From Acidobacteriota bacterium (lineage in GTDB: Bacteria; Acidobacteriota; Terriglobia; Acidiferrales; UBA7541): a stretch of DNA of 64,000 nt. The stretch is from positions 1 through 64,000 of the forward strand of contig QHYE01000025.1 of the NCBI GenBank assembly GCA_003224055.1, in the 5' to 3' direction. The notes under the pieces are model-generated. The model was not told where the DNA came from. It made no database searches and worked only from the letters and a program-made list of their open reading frames with translations. Shown here piece by piece: positions 45,218 through 54,563 of the stretch (positions within the stretch are counted from its first letter, which is position 1; the number at the start of each line of letters is the position of its first letter). Made by a program: the position numbers and the translations under genes.

Positions 45218-45514
45218 TCAATAATCGCTATGGTCGATGAAAAACCCGGCCCGGTCTTGCGCATCCAAAATGGCAGGCTCTTCGCGCACTTCGCTGACGC
45301 TGGAAAACCGCGGTCCTCGCTCCAGCATAGAGCGCAATTCCCCGTGTTGCTGCGGCGTGCCCACGGCAAATACTTCCACGCGGCCGTCGCTTAGATTTCT
45401 CACGAAGCCGCTGACACGCAGTTTTTCCGCGGCAGCCAGCGTGTAATAACGGTAGCCCACGCCCTGGACCATACCCGATACGAAATACCGCTTGGCTTGT
45501 TTTGTTTCGCTCAC
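45218..45514 (-). CDS. acyP: acylphosphatase
   Basis: Hydrolyses carboxyl-phosphate bonds. The 98-residue protein has the family signatures VSGMVQGVGYRYYT (catalytic Arg) and GFVRNLSDGRVEVFAVG (catalytic Asn). Length and motifs are typical. It is upstream of apt on the same strand. Confidence 0.95.
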   Translation of the reverse strand: MSETKQAKRYFVSGMVQGVGYRYYTLAAAEKLRVSGFVRNLSDGRVEVFAVGTPQQHGELRSMLERGPRFSSVSEVREEPAILDAQDRAGFFIDHSDY

Positions 45515-45661
45515 GGAGCTCCGAAATTGTAACAGAGACTTCTTGTTTCTTCCTGGCCAGGGTGGAGCCGGACTTCAGCGCCGCGGCATGAATGCGATAA
45601 ACTGTAACTTCAGCTAAACACGGAGGCTGCCCTGCGGGGAATTTGGCGCATCCAAGATGCT

Positions 45662-46543
45662 ATGAACTTTGTCCGTCCATCCTTGTCCCGTACACGCAGC
45701 TCTTTCGTTCTATCGGCGGCAGTCCTTGTTATTGGGCTGCTACTTCCGGGAATTCCGGTTCGCGGCCAAGATGCGCCGCAAGGGCCGATCGCGCCTCCGC
45801 CGGAGCGCCACGTCACACGCATTACCAGCGACGCGGAGCCGGAAGCGCCGCCCGCGCTGCCCGAAGCCGAAATCATCAAGCGCTTCACGGACAAAGAGGA
45901 GAACTATCTGCTGGCGCGGGCCAGCTACACCTACCGCCGAACCGTGCGCATTCAGGAATTCGGTCCGGACGGCCAGCCGTCGGGTGAATTTGTGGTGGTG
46001 ACGCAGCCGGCGCGCGATGCGGATGGAAAATATTTCGAGAAAGTTGTCGAGCGGCCGTATTCCTCCCTGCAGCATCTGTTTCTTAGGACTGAGGATATCG
46101 AAGGGTTGCAGCGCGTGCCGGCGTTTCCGGTTACCGCCGGTCAGCTTGCGAAATACAGCTTGAAATATCTCGGCAAGGAGCAAGTGGACGAAATCGATTG
46201 CTACATTTTTCAGGTGAAGCCCAAGGCGGTGGAACGCACGAAAGCGTATTTTGACGGGATTGTATGGGTGGACGCCAAGTATCTCGAGGTGGTGAAAAGC
46301 TATGGGAAGTGGGTGACGGACCAGGGTGACATGCACAGCGTTGCACAGTTGCCTTTCAGCCTGTTCGAAACGTACCGGGAAAATGTCGATGGGAAATTCT
46401 GGTTTCCGAACTACTCGCGCTCCGACGAGACTTTGAACCAGAAGGGGCTGGAAATTCCGGTTCGCATCGTTATCAAGTGGACGGATTTTAAGCCTGCTGC
46501 GGCAACCCCGGCCGCGGCTGCCGCCACGCCCGCAAAACCATAA
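45662..46543 (+). CDS. secreted LolA/outer-membrane-lipoprotein-sorting-like protein
   Basis: A 293-residue precursor with a signal peptide (SSFVLSAAVLVIGLLLPGI, ending near VRG-Q) and a proline-rich linker. A beta-rich domain follows: FTDKEENYLLARASYTYRRT, DCYIFQVKPKAVER, YFDGIVWVDAKYLEVVKSYG and KFWFPNYSRSDETL. The combination of FxVxP and WVDxxxxxVVK resembles LolA-fold carrier proteins. The tail is Ala/Pro-rich. It stands apart from the Lol-like operon at 50-54 kb; function is inferred from fold resemblance only. Confidence 0.62.
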   Translation: MNFVRPSLSRTRSSFVLSAAVLVIGLLLPGIPVRGQDAPQGPIAPPPERHVTRITSDAEPEAPPALPEAEIIKRFTDKEENYLLARASYTYRRTVRIQEFGPDGQPSGEFVVVTQPARDADGKYFEKVVERPYSSLQHLFLRTEDIEGLQRVPAFPVTAGQLAKYSLKYLGKEQVDEIDCYIFQVKPKAVERTKAYFDGIVWVDAKYLEVVKSYGKWVTDQGDMHSVAQLPFSLFETYRENVDGKFWFPNYSRSDETLNQKGLEIPVRIVIKWTDFKPAAATPAAAAATPAKP

Positions 46544-46569
46544 GCAGTTCTGGCGAAAACTCCACCTTG

Positions 46570-47232
46570 CTAACCGCGCAGTTGCTTCAATACGCCGGGC
46601 AATTCGTCTATCGATTCGAGTAGAAATTCCGGTTGGGCGGCGCGCAGGCTTTTTTCGGTGGGGAACGGGCCGAGAACGCCGATGGCGCGCACGCCGGCGC
46701 GTTGCGCCATTTCGACATCTTGTGCGGCATCGCCGACGTACACACAGACGGAAGGATCGAGCTTCATCTGGCGGAGAGCCATGCGGAGCGGCTCCGGATG
46801 GGGTTTTCTGCGTGGCGTATCGCCGCTGCACACGCGTGCGGCGAAAAGCGTGGTCATGCGAAATTCGCGCAACTGGCGGGTGACGCGGTCGCGATCGCCA
46901 CTGGTAACGAGGCCGAGAGGATGCGCGTCTCCAAGCTGCGTCAAAACCCGACGTGCGCCAGACATCAATTTCGGCTGGTACTTGGCATAGTGCGCTCGCC
47001 ATAAGCGGTCGGCTTCCTCCCAGGATTTCCGCGGCAGACCGGCGGCGCGATAGACGTGGTACCAATTCGGCGAGTAGTTTTTCTCGAACTCTTTGATTCC
47101 CCAGCGAATGCCCATTGCTTTGAACATCGCCAGATACGCGGAACTGTCGGCGTGGTACGAGTCGATGAGGGTGCCATCCCAGTCGAAGAGCACTCCTTCG
47201 ACAGGTCGTTTCTGTTTGTTGGCCATGGACAT
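46570..47232 (-). CDS. HAD-superfamily phosphatase (phosphoglycolate-phosphatase-like)
   Basis: A 220-residue HAD hydrolase: nucleophile motif FDWDGTLIDS (Asp17, Asp19), motif II LVTSGDRDR, motif III RRKPHPEP (Lys) and motif IV YVGDAAQDVEMA. The cap is the helical C1 type, as in Gph and PpaX. The substrate is not determinable. It is divergent from no close partner; the PilZ gene lies upstream on the same strand 104 bases away. Confidence 0.88.
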   Translation of the reverse strand: MSMANKQKRPVEGVLFDWDGTLIDSYHADSSAYLAMFKAMGIRWGIKEFEKNYSPNWYHVYRAAGLPRKSWEEADRLWRAHYAKYQPKLMSGARRVLTQLGDAHPLGLVTSGDRDRVTRQLREFRMTTLFAARVCSGDTPRRKPHPEPLRMALRQMKLDPSVCVYVGDAAQDVEMAQRAGVRAIGVLGPFPTEKSLRAAQPEFLLESIDELPGVLKQLRG

Positions 47233-47336
47233 TCAGAGTAGCAGAAATATTCCGCGGACTGGTCTGATGGAGGCGAGCCAGTTTGCACGCAAGACGGCAG
47301 TGAATGGGAATTGGGGAAGGAGGTGGAATGAAATTC

Positions 47337-47879
47337 TTAAAGTTTCAGAAAGCGGGAAGGAAGGCCGTCATCGCGATCAAATTGAACGTCGTCGAAAGCC
47401 GCAGCGACGCCGAACCAGCCTGGAACGGCGGCAGACTCTGTGCGGCTAACGCGCGCCATCGAAACCAGGACGACATTTCCCAAGCCCAGGGGTTTACTGA
47501 CGAGGACGACTTCAAGTTCCACCGGAGTTCCGATGGCCAGGGCCTTCGGCGAAAGGAAGTAAACGCCGGTCGAGCTGATGTCCCGAGTCACGAGGGTGAT
47601 GGGATGTTCCTCAGGCACGCTATCGACGCTGCGGAGCCGGAGGGGCAGCTTGAGGGTGGCGCGGGGATATTCCCGGTGCTCCGGATGCGCGCCCACGACA
47701 TGCGTTGGGACGCGAACGAAGCGGCGCGGCTGCGTGGGACACAGGAGCGGCGTCAGGCGTAGCACTGGGGCACGCGGAGCTTGCGTCAGGGGCCGTGGAA
47801 CCGCTATACCGTCGCGTGCGTCCGCGACTGTATCAGCGGGCCACTTCTGAATTGGAATAGCGCGATTTGCCGAGATCAT
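47337..47879 (-). CDS. PilZ-domain protein
   Basis: A 180-residue protein with a poorly ordered N-terminal half and a C-terminal PilZ domain. The c-di-GMP motifs are EHREYPRATLKLPLRLRSV (RxxxR) and TRDISSTGVYFLSP (DxSxxG), followed by GTPVELEVVLVSKPLGLGN. It probably binds c-di-GMP and acts on a partner. ATG 47879 has GAGG five bases upstream; an in-frame start at 47999 would add 40 non-conserved residues. The 300 bases between it and the divergent EamA gene hold promoters presumably, but no clear boxes or genes are visible apart from an AAGTGT/ACACTT inverted repeat near 48036-48058. Confidence 0.82.
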   Translation of the reverse strand: MISANRAIPIQKWPADTVADARDGIAVPRPLTQAPRAPVLRLTPLLCPTQPRRFVRVPTHVVGAHPEHREYPRATLKLPLRLRSVDSVPEEHPITLVTRDISSTGVYFLSPKALAIGTPVELEVVLVSKPLGLGNVVLVSMARVSRTESAAVPGWFGVAAAFDDVQFDRDDGLPSRFLKL

Positions 47880-48179
47880 CTCTCCCTCAGAGACGACACT
47901 TCGCTGTCGCTGGAAACGACCCAACAAACTAAACTTCCAAACTGTCTTTCTGGAATTGCCCCGTCCGCACCGTTGTGGTGCGGAGCGATACAATGTCACT
48001 AGAGAAGGCTGGCGTCAACCTGTGGAAAACTTCTGAAGTGTCTTAAATTGAAACACTTAGTCATGGTACTGGATGCTGTCCACAACATACTGTGGATTCA
48101 TTCCAAAAAGACTCTACCAATATGGTGCTCGACAGTAGGGCGCTCCGCGGTTATGACTTGATGGGCAGCTTTTAAAATC

Positions 48180-49178
48180 ATGTCAACGACCATCACTGAG
48201 CCGCCAAACTCCGTAGGAGCCCCCGCTCCTCGGCAATCTTCTGCCCGAATGAAGACTTTGGTCTTACTGGCTTTTGCTGCCGTATATGTGATTTGGGGTT
48301 CCACTTATTTGGCGATTCGTGTGGGAATCGAATCGTTTCCGCCATTCGTCCTGGCGGGGATTCGCCACGTGACAGCCGGACTTGTGCTGTACGCGGTCTT
48401 CCGGCGGAAGACTGGGATTCGCCCGACGGGGGCACACTGGTGGACGGCGGCGGTCACCGGTTTCATGCTGCTGTTCATCGGGAATGGCGGGGTGAGTTGG
48501 GCGGAGCAGACCGTGCCTTCGGGGATTGCGGCGCTTTTGGTTGCCACGGTATCGCTGTGGCTGGTGATATTCGATTGGCTCCGCCCGGGCGGAATCCGGC
48601 CGGTTGCCAGGGTCACATTCGGACTCCTGCTTGGATTTGGGGGACTGGTGCTGCTGGTCGGTCCAGCGCACCTGGGAGGTTCGGAGCGGGTCGATCTGCG
48701 CGGTGCGGGAGTCCTGATGGTCGCCTCGCTGGCGTGGGCCTGGGGTTCGCTTTATTCGAAGCACCGCGACAAGCCCGCTGCTCCCATGTTGAACGCGGCG
48801 ATGCAGAGCTTTGCGGGCGGGGTGGTGCTCTTGATGGCCGCCGCGCTTACAGGAGAATTCCACGGATTCCATTTTGCCGCTGTATCCATAAGGTCGTGGC
48901 TCGCGCTTGTGTACCTCATTGGTTTCGGGTCGGGCATCGGATTCAGCGCTTATGTCTTCATTTTGGAAAAGAGCACGCCGGCGCGAGTGGGAACCTACGC
49001 GTTCGTGAATCCCGTGGTGGCATTGTTCCTCGGATGGCTCATTCTTGCCGAGCCCCTAACGCTGCGTACTATTCTTGCTGCAGGGGTCATTCTCACGGCG
49101 GTGATTCTGGTGATTACCGCGCCGCATCCAACGCCAGCGCGCGTCAAGGAGTCGCTGCCGGCTCCCGGCGAAGCGTGA
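48180..49178 (+). CDS. EamA-family (DMT) transporter, YedA-like
   Basis: A 332-residue inner-membrane transporter with ten predicted helices in two EamA repeats. The first repeat begins VYVIWGSTYLAIRVGIESFPP and GIRHVTAGLVLYAVF, and the second includes SLAWAWGSLYSKH and TYAFVNPVVALFLGWLILAE. The family exports amino acids or metabolites. The substrate is unknown. It starts at ATG 48180; a later ATG at 48249 matches the first helix more closely. Confidence 0.9.
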   Translation: MSTTITEPPNSVGAPAPRQSSARMKTLVLLAFAAVYVIWGSTYLAIRVGIESFPPFVLAGIRHVTAGLVLYAVFRRKTGIRPTGAHWWTAAVTGFMLLFIGNGGVSWAEQTVPSGIAALLVATVSLWLVIFDWLRPGGIRPVARVTFGLLLGFGGLVLLVGPAHLGGSERVDLRGAGVLMVASLAWAWGSLYSKHRDKPAAPMLNAAMQSFAGGVVLLMAAALTGEFHGFHFAAVSIRSWLALVYLIGFGSGIGFSAYVFILEKSTPARVGTYAFVNPVVALFLGWLILAEPLTLRTILAAGVILTAVILVITAPHPTPARVKESLPAPGEA

Positions 49179-49273
49179 TTGCCCAGGGATATCGCCCGTT
49201 CGACTTTTCCACTTTGGGAGACCTTTCCGGATAGATTTGTTTTTCGGACTGCGTTACTTTTGGATTGTTGAAC

Positions 49274-50356
49274 ATGAGCGAAATGCAAACCAGTACGGGG
49301 CAGGGAATTTCAGGGCCCGCCGCCGCGCGTTACTGGCAAGCGACGCTAGCGCGCGATTCGAAAGCGGACGGAACGTTCGTGCTCGCGGTGCGCTCGACGC
49401 ATATTTATTGCCGGCCGTCGTGCCCGGCGCGGCGGCCGTTGCGACGGAACGTGGTTTTCTTCCACACGAGGGAAGAGGCTGAGAAGCAGGGTTACCGGGC
49501 GTGCCTGCGCTGCCGGCCGAACGAAGTTTCCGGAGCAGTTGTGTTGGTGCAGCGCGCAGTGCGCCATCTTGTGGACTCCACGGAAGAGAATGTCCGCCTT
49601 GGCGTGCTGGCCAGCACTCTCAATACCACGCAAGGGACACTGCGGCGCGCGTTCCGGCAGGTGACCGGGCTCAAACCGCGCGAGCTTGCGGAGGCGCTGC
49701 GGATCAGGAAATTCAAAGCGATGCTGCGCTCGGGCAGAAACATTACCGATGCGTTGTACGAAACGGGATACGGGTCATCGAGCCGCGTCTACGAACGAAG
49801 CAATGCGCAGCTTGGCATGACGCCGGCGACTTATCGAAAGGGAGGAAAAGGTATGAAGATCGGATACACAGTTGCAAAGTCTCCGCTGGGAAAAGTTCTG
49901 GTGGCGGCTACGGAGCGCGGCGTTTCCGCCGTTTATTTGGGGGATGCGGAGAGCGCATTGATCGCCGAATTGCGCGAGGAGTATCCGCGGGCGGAAATTG
50001 CGCCGGCGCGCGATTCCTACCAGAAATGGGTGCGAGAAATTGTGCAGCGGACCGAAGGCAAGGAGCCGCGACTGGAACTTCCGCTCGACTTGCAGGCAAC
50101 GGCGTTTCAACGGCGCGTCTGGCAGGAATTGCAGCGGATTCCCCGGGGGCGGACGCGCACGTACTCGCAGGTGGCGCGGTCTCTCGGGCAGCCAAAAGCG
50201 GTGCGAGCGGTGGCGCGAGCTTGCGCGACGAACCCGGTTTCAATCGTGGTGCCGTGCCACCGGGTGATTCGCGAAGACGGCGCGCTTGCCGGTTATCGCT
50301 GGGGCCCTTCGCGCAAGGAACAATTGCTCAGGAAAGAACGCGCGGCTGCCGAGTAG
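49274..50356 (+). CDS. ada: bifunctional Ada: methyl-phosphotriester sensor and O6-methylguanine-DNA methyltransferase
   Basis: A 360-residue DNA-alkylation repair and regulator protein. Its N-terminal zinc domain has Cys46, Cys50 (YCRPSCPARRP), Cys77 and Cys80 (ACLRCRP). An AraC-type HTH follows at about 90-190 (RIRKFKAMLRSGRNITDALY, GYGSSSRVYE), and the C-terminal OGT domain has the acceptor Cys328 in PCHRVI. It lies 95 bases downstream of the EamA gene on the same strand. In-frame TTG 49265 and ATG 49283 are alternative starts. Confidence 0.94.
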   Translation: MSEMQTSTGQGISGPAAARYWQATLARDSKADGTFVLAVRSTHIYCRPSCPARRPLRRNVVFFHTREEAEKQGYRACLRCRPNEVSGAVVLVQRAVRHLVDSTEENVRLGVLASTLNTTQGTLRRAFRQVTGLKPRELAEALRIRKFKAMLRSGRNITDALYETGYGSSSRVYERSNAQLGMTPATYRKGGKGMKIGYTVAKSPLGKVLVAATERGVSAVYLGDAESALIAELREEYPRAEIAPARDSYQKWVREIVQRTEGKEPRLELPLDLQATAFQRRVWQELQRIPRGRTRTYSQVARSLGQPKAVRAVARACATNPVSIVVPCHRVIREDGALAGYRWGPSRKEQLLRKERAAAE

Positions 50357-50408
50357 AGAATCATCAACGCTGGAGGGCGTGGCGGGAAAGTCCCGGCGAC
50401 GGAGAAAA

Positions 50409-51167
50409 TTATCCGCGAGGCTTTACGCGAGTGACGCCCTTCGGCCAATCCTGCTTGAACTTGACGTCGCCGAGCGGCAGGTTTTTCATCGCATTAATGT
50501 AGTGGAACAAAAAATAGTCGCCTGAGCCCGCTTCGAAGAATTTTTGTTGAACCGGCAGCCAGGAAGCTTCGTCGACCCAAATTTGGATCTTGATGATCTG
50601 GTTGCGAATCTGATCGGACTTGGGAGTCAGTTCAAGAACGACGGTTTTCTTGTGGTCGAGTTCTTCTTCACCGACTACGGACACCAGGTAGCTCTTCCTG
50701 ATGTTGTCGCTCTTCGTACCGAACCCGAGAAGCACGTATTGATCGACCATCGAACGGTTCTTGCCGAGGTCGAATTCTTCGACGCGATTTATCTTTGGAT
50801 TGAAAACGAAAAGCGAGTCGCCGGTACGCAGAATGGTGCGCGGGTCCGGCTTGGCAATCTCGATGCGCATTTTCTCATCGCGGCGGACATAGATGTGGCC
50901 CGTTTCTATCGAGGTATCCTTCACTACCGCTGTGTATTTGATGTGTTCGATATCGGCACTAAGCGTATGGAAGTCTTGCGCGGACTTGTCCATCATTCCC
51001 AGGACGCCTTCGATGGTCCAGTTTGCGGCCGCCTGGGCCGCGCCCGTGTGAAACAGACCTGCCGCGCAGTACAAAATCACAAGCGTGAAGAGAAGAAATA
51101 GGCGGTTCAAATAGCCTCGTTCCAGGGGAAATGCGACGTCTCGTTCAGTCCTTCGGAATCCTAGCAT
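50409..51167 (-). CDS. LolA-like outer-membrane lipoprotein carrier
   Basis: A periplasmic protein of about 252 residues: signal peptide around LNRLFLLFTLVILYCAAGLF, then a LolA fold with MDKSAQDFHTLSADIEHIKY, GHIYVRRDEKMRIEIAKPD, RTGDSLFVFNPKINRVEEF, and IQIWVDEASWLPVQQKFFE. The start is uncertain: ATG 51167 is used here; TTG 51110 has GAGG at good spacing and begins exactly at the signal peptide, and a GTG at 51236 overlaps the preceding stop (TAGTG). It is the last gene of the Lol-like operon. Confidence 0.82.
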   Translation of the reverse strand: MLGFRRTERDVAFPLERGYLNRLFLLFTLVILYCAAGLFHTGAAQAAANWTIEGVLGMMDKSAQDFHTLSADIEHIKYTAVVKDTSIETGHIYVRRDEKMRIEIAKPDPRTILRTGDSLFVFNPKINRVEEFDLGKNRSMVDQYVLLGFGTKSDNIRKSYLVSVVGEEELDHKKTVVLELTPKSDQIRNQIIKIQIWVDEASWLPVQQKFFEAGSGDYFLFHYINAMKNLPLGDVKFKQDWPKGVTRVKPRG

Positions 51168-51235
51168 ACACAGAGAGATGCGCGAACTTGCAGGCGCGTT
51201 TCCTGGCAGGATTTCAATAACGTTCGCGAACGCCA

Positions 51236-51622
51236 CTAGTGGCGGATTTCCACCTGATAGGCAATTACCGTGCCCTGGTCATCATGAACGGGTTCAATCT
51301 TGGCGATGGAGAAGTTGCCATTGTGCAGCTCCGGCAACGCGTCTTGCAATGCGGTGTGGAGGCCGTTTTGCAGCGCGAGTTTTGTCGGTGGAGCAAGAAT
51401 GCGTGCATCGACGCGATACGTCTGCCGGTTTCCCTCGCGCGAAATGAGCAGCACTTGTCCCGGCGCAGCCGGCCCTCCGCTCTCCGGTTTGTCGTGGAAC
51501 CAATTCCTTGGCGTCGCCAGCACGAAAATCAAAATCAGGATAACCGCGAGGTCGTACTGCCAGGTCCCTCGTTCGTAGGACCAGAAAAGTGTCTTGGAGA
51601 GGATTTGGCCGAGGCTCGCCAT
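51236..51622 (-). CDS. small single-pass membrane protein in the Lol-like operon
   Basis: A 128-residue protein with one helix (YDLAVILILIFVLATPRNWF, about residues 23-42) and a soluble C-terminal domain (GQVLLISREGNRQTYRVDAR, FSIAKIEPVHDDQGTVIAY). I recognise no family. Its stop is 1 base from the ATPase frame boundary upstream and overlaps a possible GTG of the LolA gene downstream, so it is embedded in the operon and probably functions with it. Confidence 0.72.
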   Translation of the reverse strand: MASLGQILSKTLFWSYERGTWQYDLAVILILIFVLATPRNWFHDKPESGGPAAPGQVLLISREGNRQTYRVDARILAPPTKLALQNGLHTALQDALPELHNGNFSIAKIEPVHDDQGTVIAYQVEIRH

Positions 51623-51623
51623 G

Positions 51624-52307
51624 TCAATCCGCAGGCACTCCGTCGACGATAATTCCGTCGCGCATATGCACGACGCGGTCGAAATAAGTTGTTGCTTCAG
51701 GATTGTGAGTGATCATGACAATAGTCTGGCCAAGATCCTTATTCAATTGGCGAAGCATCTGCAGGACCACTTCCGAGTTTTTCGAATCCAGATTTCCCGT
51801 GGGCTCGTCGGCAAGCAGGATTTTCGGTTCGTTGATGATCGCCCGCGCGATAGCCACGCGCTGCTGCTCGCCGCCGGAAAGTTCGGATGGCTTGTGGTGA
51901 AGCCGTCCGGCGAGGCCAAGCATTTGCGTGACGACTTCGAAGCGATGCGGGTCAAAGCCGTCGCCATGAATGAACTGCGCGATGGCGATGTTGCCCTTTG
52001 CCGTCAGAGTAGGGAGCAGATTAAATCGCTGGAAGACGAAGCCGATCTTGTGGCGGCGCAATTTGGTGCGCGCAGCGTCACTCAAGGACGTCAAATCGTT
52101 GCCGTCCACGAGGACTTTTCCGCGGGACGCTTGCGCCAGCCCGCCGATGACATAAAGCAAGGAAGACTTTCCACAGCCCGAAGGACCCATGACCGCCACG
52201 GATTCGCCGGGCTGGACTTCGAAATTCACCCCGCGCAGGGCTGGGACATCCACCTTGCCCGCGCGGTAGAGTTTCCACAAATTTTCTGTCTTGAGTATCG
52301 GCTCCAC
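51624..52307 (-). CDS. ABC transporter ATPase, LolD/MacB-like
   Basis: A 227-residue ATPase of the lipoprotein/macrolide export class. Walker A is GPSGCGKS (41-48), Q-loop [17 protein letters not shown], signature LSGGEQQR (143-150) and Walker [13 protein letters not shown] (163-174), followed by the switch His in MITHN. The GNLD after Walker B is typical of LolD/MacB/FtsE. The permease lies upstream in the same operon; the gap of about 150 bases holds no gene. Confidence 0.92.
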   Translation of the reverse strand: MEPILKTENLWKLYRAGKVDVPALRGVNFEVQPGESVAVMGPSGCGKSSLLYVIGGLAQASRGKVLVDGNDLTSLSDAARTKLRRHKIGFVFQRFNLLPTLTAKGNIAIAQFIHGDGFDPHRFEVVTQMLGLAGRLHHKPSELSGGEQQRVAIARAIINEPKILLADEPTGNLDSKNSEVVLQMLRQLNKDLGQTIVMITHNPEATTYFDRVVHMRDGIIVDGVPAD

Positions 52308-52459
52308 GCTCTTTTTTCCCTGGAAAAACAGCCCTTCGGCAGGTGTATTGTAGCCGCGATTCCCATCTGTGCCTAGCCGTTCCCTTCGGTTCGCTGCAGC
52401 TGCATTTCCGTCGGTGAACTCTGCGTTCTTTGCATTCTCTGAGCTAATTTCCCCTCTCG

Positions 52460-53560
52460 CTAGTCATAAGAGAGCGCTTCCACCGCATCTTTCCGGCTGG
52501 CCATCCAAGCCGGGTAGCTTGCCCCGAAGATCGCACCGGCGAGCGCAATTCCTGCTGCGCGGAGGATCCATCCCGGCGTAATGCGAATAGACAACGTGGG
52601 GAATCCCGCGAGAAACGCTGCGCGGACGGCATAGCTCAAGCCGACGCCCGCAAGGATTCCAAACACACAGAGTGCCGCAGATTCCGTGAGCAGCGCCCGA
52701 ACGATGAAAGACTGGTCCGCGCCAAGAGACTTGAGCACGCCGATGTCCCGCGTGCGTTCAATCACCGTCGTATACATCGTCAGAAAGATAACCAACAGAC
52801 CGATCGAAATGGCCAGCGCAATCATGGCGTTGATGAATGTTTGCAGACCGGGGATATTGGTGGAGGTCATCAGCGAAAGAAAATCCTTGAGCGGGCGGAC
52901 GGTGTAGCCCGGCAGATCGTGTCGGATTTGATCCATGACGTCTTCCGTGTGTTCGGGGCGCGTGCATTTGATCAAGAAGATAGACGCCTTGTCGTGCGCA
53001 CCAACAAGGTCCTGCAAAGTAGCCAGCGGCACGAAGAGCCGCGCGCCTTTTCCGTGTTCGATAATGGCGGCGACATGCCAATCGTGATTCAGCAGATTGT
53101 AGGTGTCGCCCACTTTGATGTGCTTGGCCTTGGCAGCCCAGTCGTCCACCAACAGATCGTCCGGGCCTTCCATGTCGTGGCCCTCCAGAAACACAAAGCC
53201 ACCGGAGACGGTGCGGAAGCTGTCGCGGTCGATTCCGTAGATAACGTCCACGCCGCCCGTGGAATTGAATTGCAAGAGAGCGGGAGCGACAGCCTGGACG
53301 TATTTGAGCTCGGCAAGCTTGTTAGCGATCTTGATCGGCATGGGGGAGCCGCTGAACCCAAGAAAGATGGAAGCGGCGGGAGGCTGCAGCATGATGTCGG
53401 CGCCGATTCCTTCGATGCGCTTTGCGGTTTCCGTGAGCAAGCCGCTGGTGAGCCCCACAATGAGGACAACCAGCGCCACCTCCACGGCAACGGCCATCAC
53501 GCCGATCAGCGTACGCAGCGGACGGTGGAGCAAATTGCGGACGATCAGCTCGCCCATCAT
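52460..53560 (-). CDS. FtsX-type ABC permease (LolC/E- or MacB-like)
   Basis: A 366-residue permease with one N-terminal helix ([20 protein letters not shown]), a MacB-like periplasmic domain (about 45-235) and three C-terminal helices ([38 protein letters not shown] and [19 protein letters not shown]), the FtsX layout of type VII ABC systems. The coupling motif [12 protein letters not shown] is present. Its start overlaps the upstream lipoprotein stop by four bases (53557-53560), showing translational coupling. Confidence 0.9.
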   Translation of the reverse strand: MMGELIVRNLLHRPLRTLIGVMAVAVEVALVVLIVGLTSGLLTETAKRIEGIGADIMLQPPAASIFLGFSGSPMPIKIANKLAELKYVQAVAPALLQFNSTGGVDVIYGIDRDSFRTVSGGFVFLEGHDMEGPDDLLVDDWAAKAKHIKVGDTYNLLNHDWHVAAIIEHGKGARLFVPLATLQDLVGAHDKASIFLIKCTRPEHTEDVMDQIRHDLPGYTVRPLKDFLSLMTSTNIPGLQTFINAMIALAISIGLLVIFLTMYTTVIERTRDIGVLKSLGADQSFIVRALLTESAALCVFGILAGVGLSYAVRAAFLAGFPTLSIRITPGWILRAAGIALAGAIFGASYPAWMASRKDAVEALSYD

Positions 53561-54474
53561 GGCTGTTTGCTCTCCGCGCCATCGCTGACCCGTACAAGCT
53601 CTGTTCCCGGCGGTTGTTCGAGCTTGAAGCGTTCAGAAGGAATCTCTTCATTCAAGCTGATCTTCGTCACCTGCAGGTCCAATTTGTAGTCATCGTGCGG
53701 GCGTTCGAGGCGGATCGCCCGCGGAAACGAGGTCAGGCCGTCCGAAGGCGCCGCTTGAGTATTCTGGCTCGGGGCATTTTCTATCGGGAGCCAGTCCGCG
53801 AGATGAACGTCCGACACGAGGAGTCCTTTCGGCCCAAAAGTTTCAATACGAACAACATGGAGGTCCGCACGATCGAACCAGATTTCCCGCAAGACCTCCA
53901 ACTGATAGCCGCCGCGCAAGACGGTCAAGACATAGTAGCGCGCGTTTTCGTCGTTGAACTCACGTAGAGTTGTCGATTCTTCTTTCCTGATTTCGGGCCA
54001 GAGCAGGGCATCCAGCAGATGCTGGGGGCGGAGATTCTCGATGGGCTTGCTGCTGTTTTTCTCCACTGCCACCGTGCCGACCAGGAATTTGTGCTTTGAA
54101 GGAATGAAAACCAGGAAGGTTTCGCCGTCGCTGGCCATGTCGAAAACGGTGGTGCCAACCACCGGAGCCTGCCCAATCATGCGAATCTGGGCCGGCCGAG
54201 CAGCGAGAAGAAACGCTTTCACTTCGTGATATTCGTCGATGACGCCGCTGTACTTTGAGCCCGCCGTGGGCTTCAACTCCACCGTTGCGTTCAGCGTTTT
54301 CGTATTGTGCGCTACCAGATTGTATCGATCGAGGAGCTCTTCGCGAGTGGCATCTTGGACAACCGGCCTCTGCGTTATGACGGTGTGGCCCGTGACAACC
54401 CGCCCGCCCCCGCAGCCGCCGCAAATTGCAGCCACTGTCGTCAAAAGCACGCAGGTTGGCACACGTCGAATCAA
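53557..54474 (-). CDS. LolB-like/DUF4292-type lipoprotein
   Basis: A 305-residue protein beginning MIRRVPTCVLLTTVAAICGG, with CGGCGGG as a possible though atypical lipobox. The body is beta-rich and LolA/LolB-like: LVAHNTKTLNATVELKPTAG, KAFLLAARPAQIRMIGQAPV, VFDMASDGETFLVFIPSKHK and REIWFDRADLHVVRIETFG. As the first gene of the operon with an FtsX permease, LolD-like ATPase and LolA, it is a candidate outer-membrane acceptor. Lipidation is inferred, not shown. Confidence 0.7.
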   Translation of the reverse strand: MIRRVPTCVLLTTVAAICGGCGGGRVVTGHTVITQRPVVQDATREELLDRYNLVAHNTKTLNATVELKPTAGSKYSGVIDEYHEVKAFLLAARPAQIRMIGQAPVVGTTVFDMASDGETFLVFIPSKHKFLVGTVAVEKNSSKPIENLRPQHLLDALLWPEIRKEESTTLREFNDENARYYVLTVLRGGYQLEVLREIWFDRADLHVVRIETFGPKGLLVSDVHLADWLPIENAPSQNTQAAPSDGLTSFPRAIRLERPHDDYKLDLQVTKISLNEEIPSERFKLEQPPGTELVRVSDGAESKQP

Positions 54475-54563
54475 CTAGTTCCGTCCCCATCGATACAAAT
54501 GAAGCAATCTAGCAACCACTTGGATGCCCGTCAAACCAAGCGGGACACAGCCACAGAAGGCAC

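Noticed and set aside
48036-48058. AAGTGT...ACACTT inverted repeat as an operator for the EamA gene
   Set aside because: Six-base arms with an 11-base AT-rich loop occur easily by chance; there is no second copy or promoter context.
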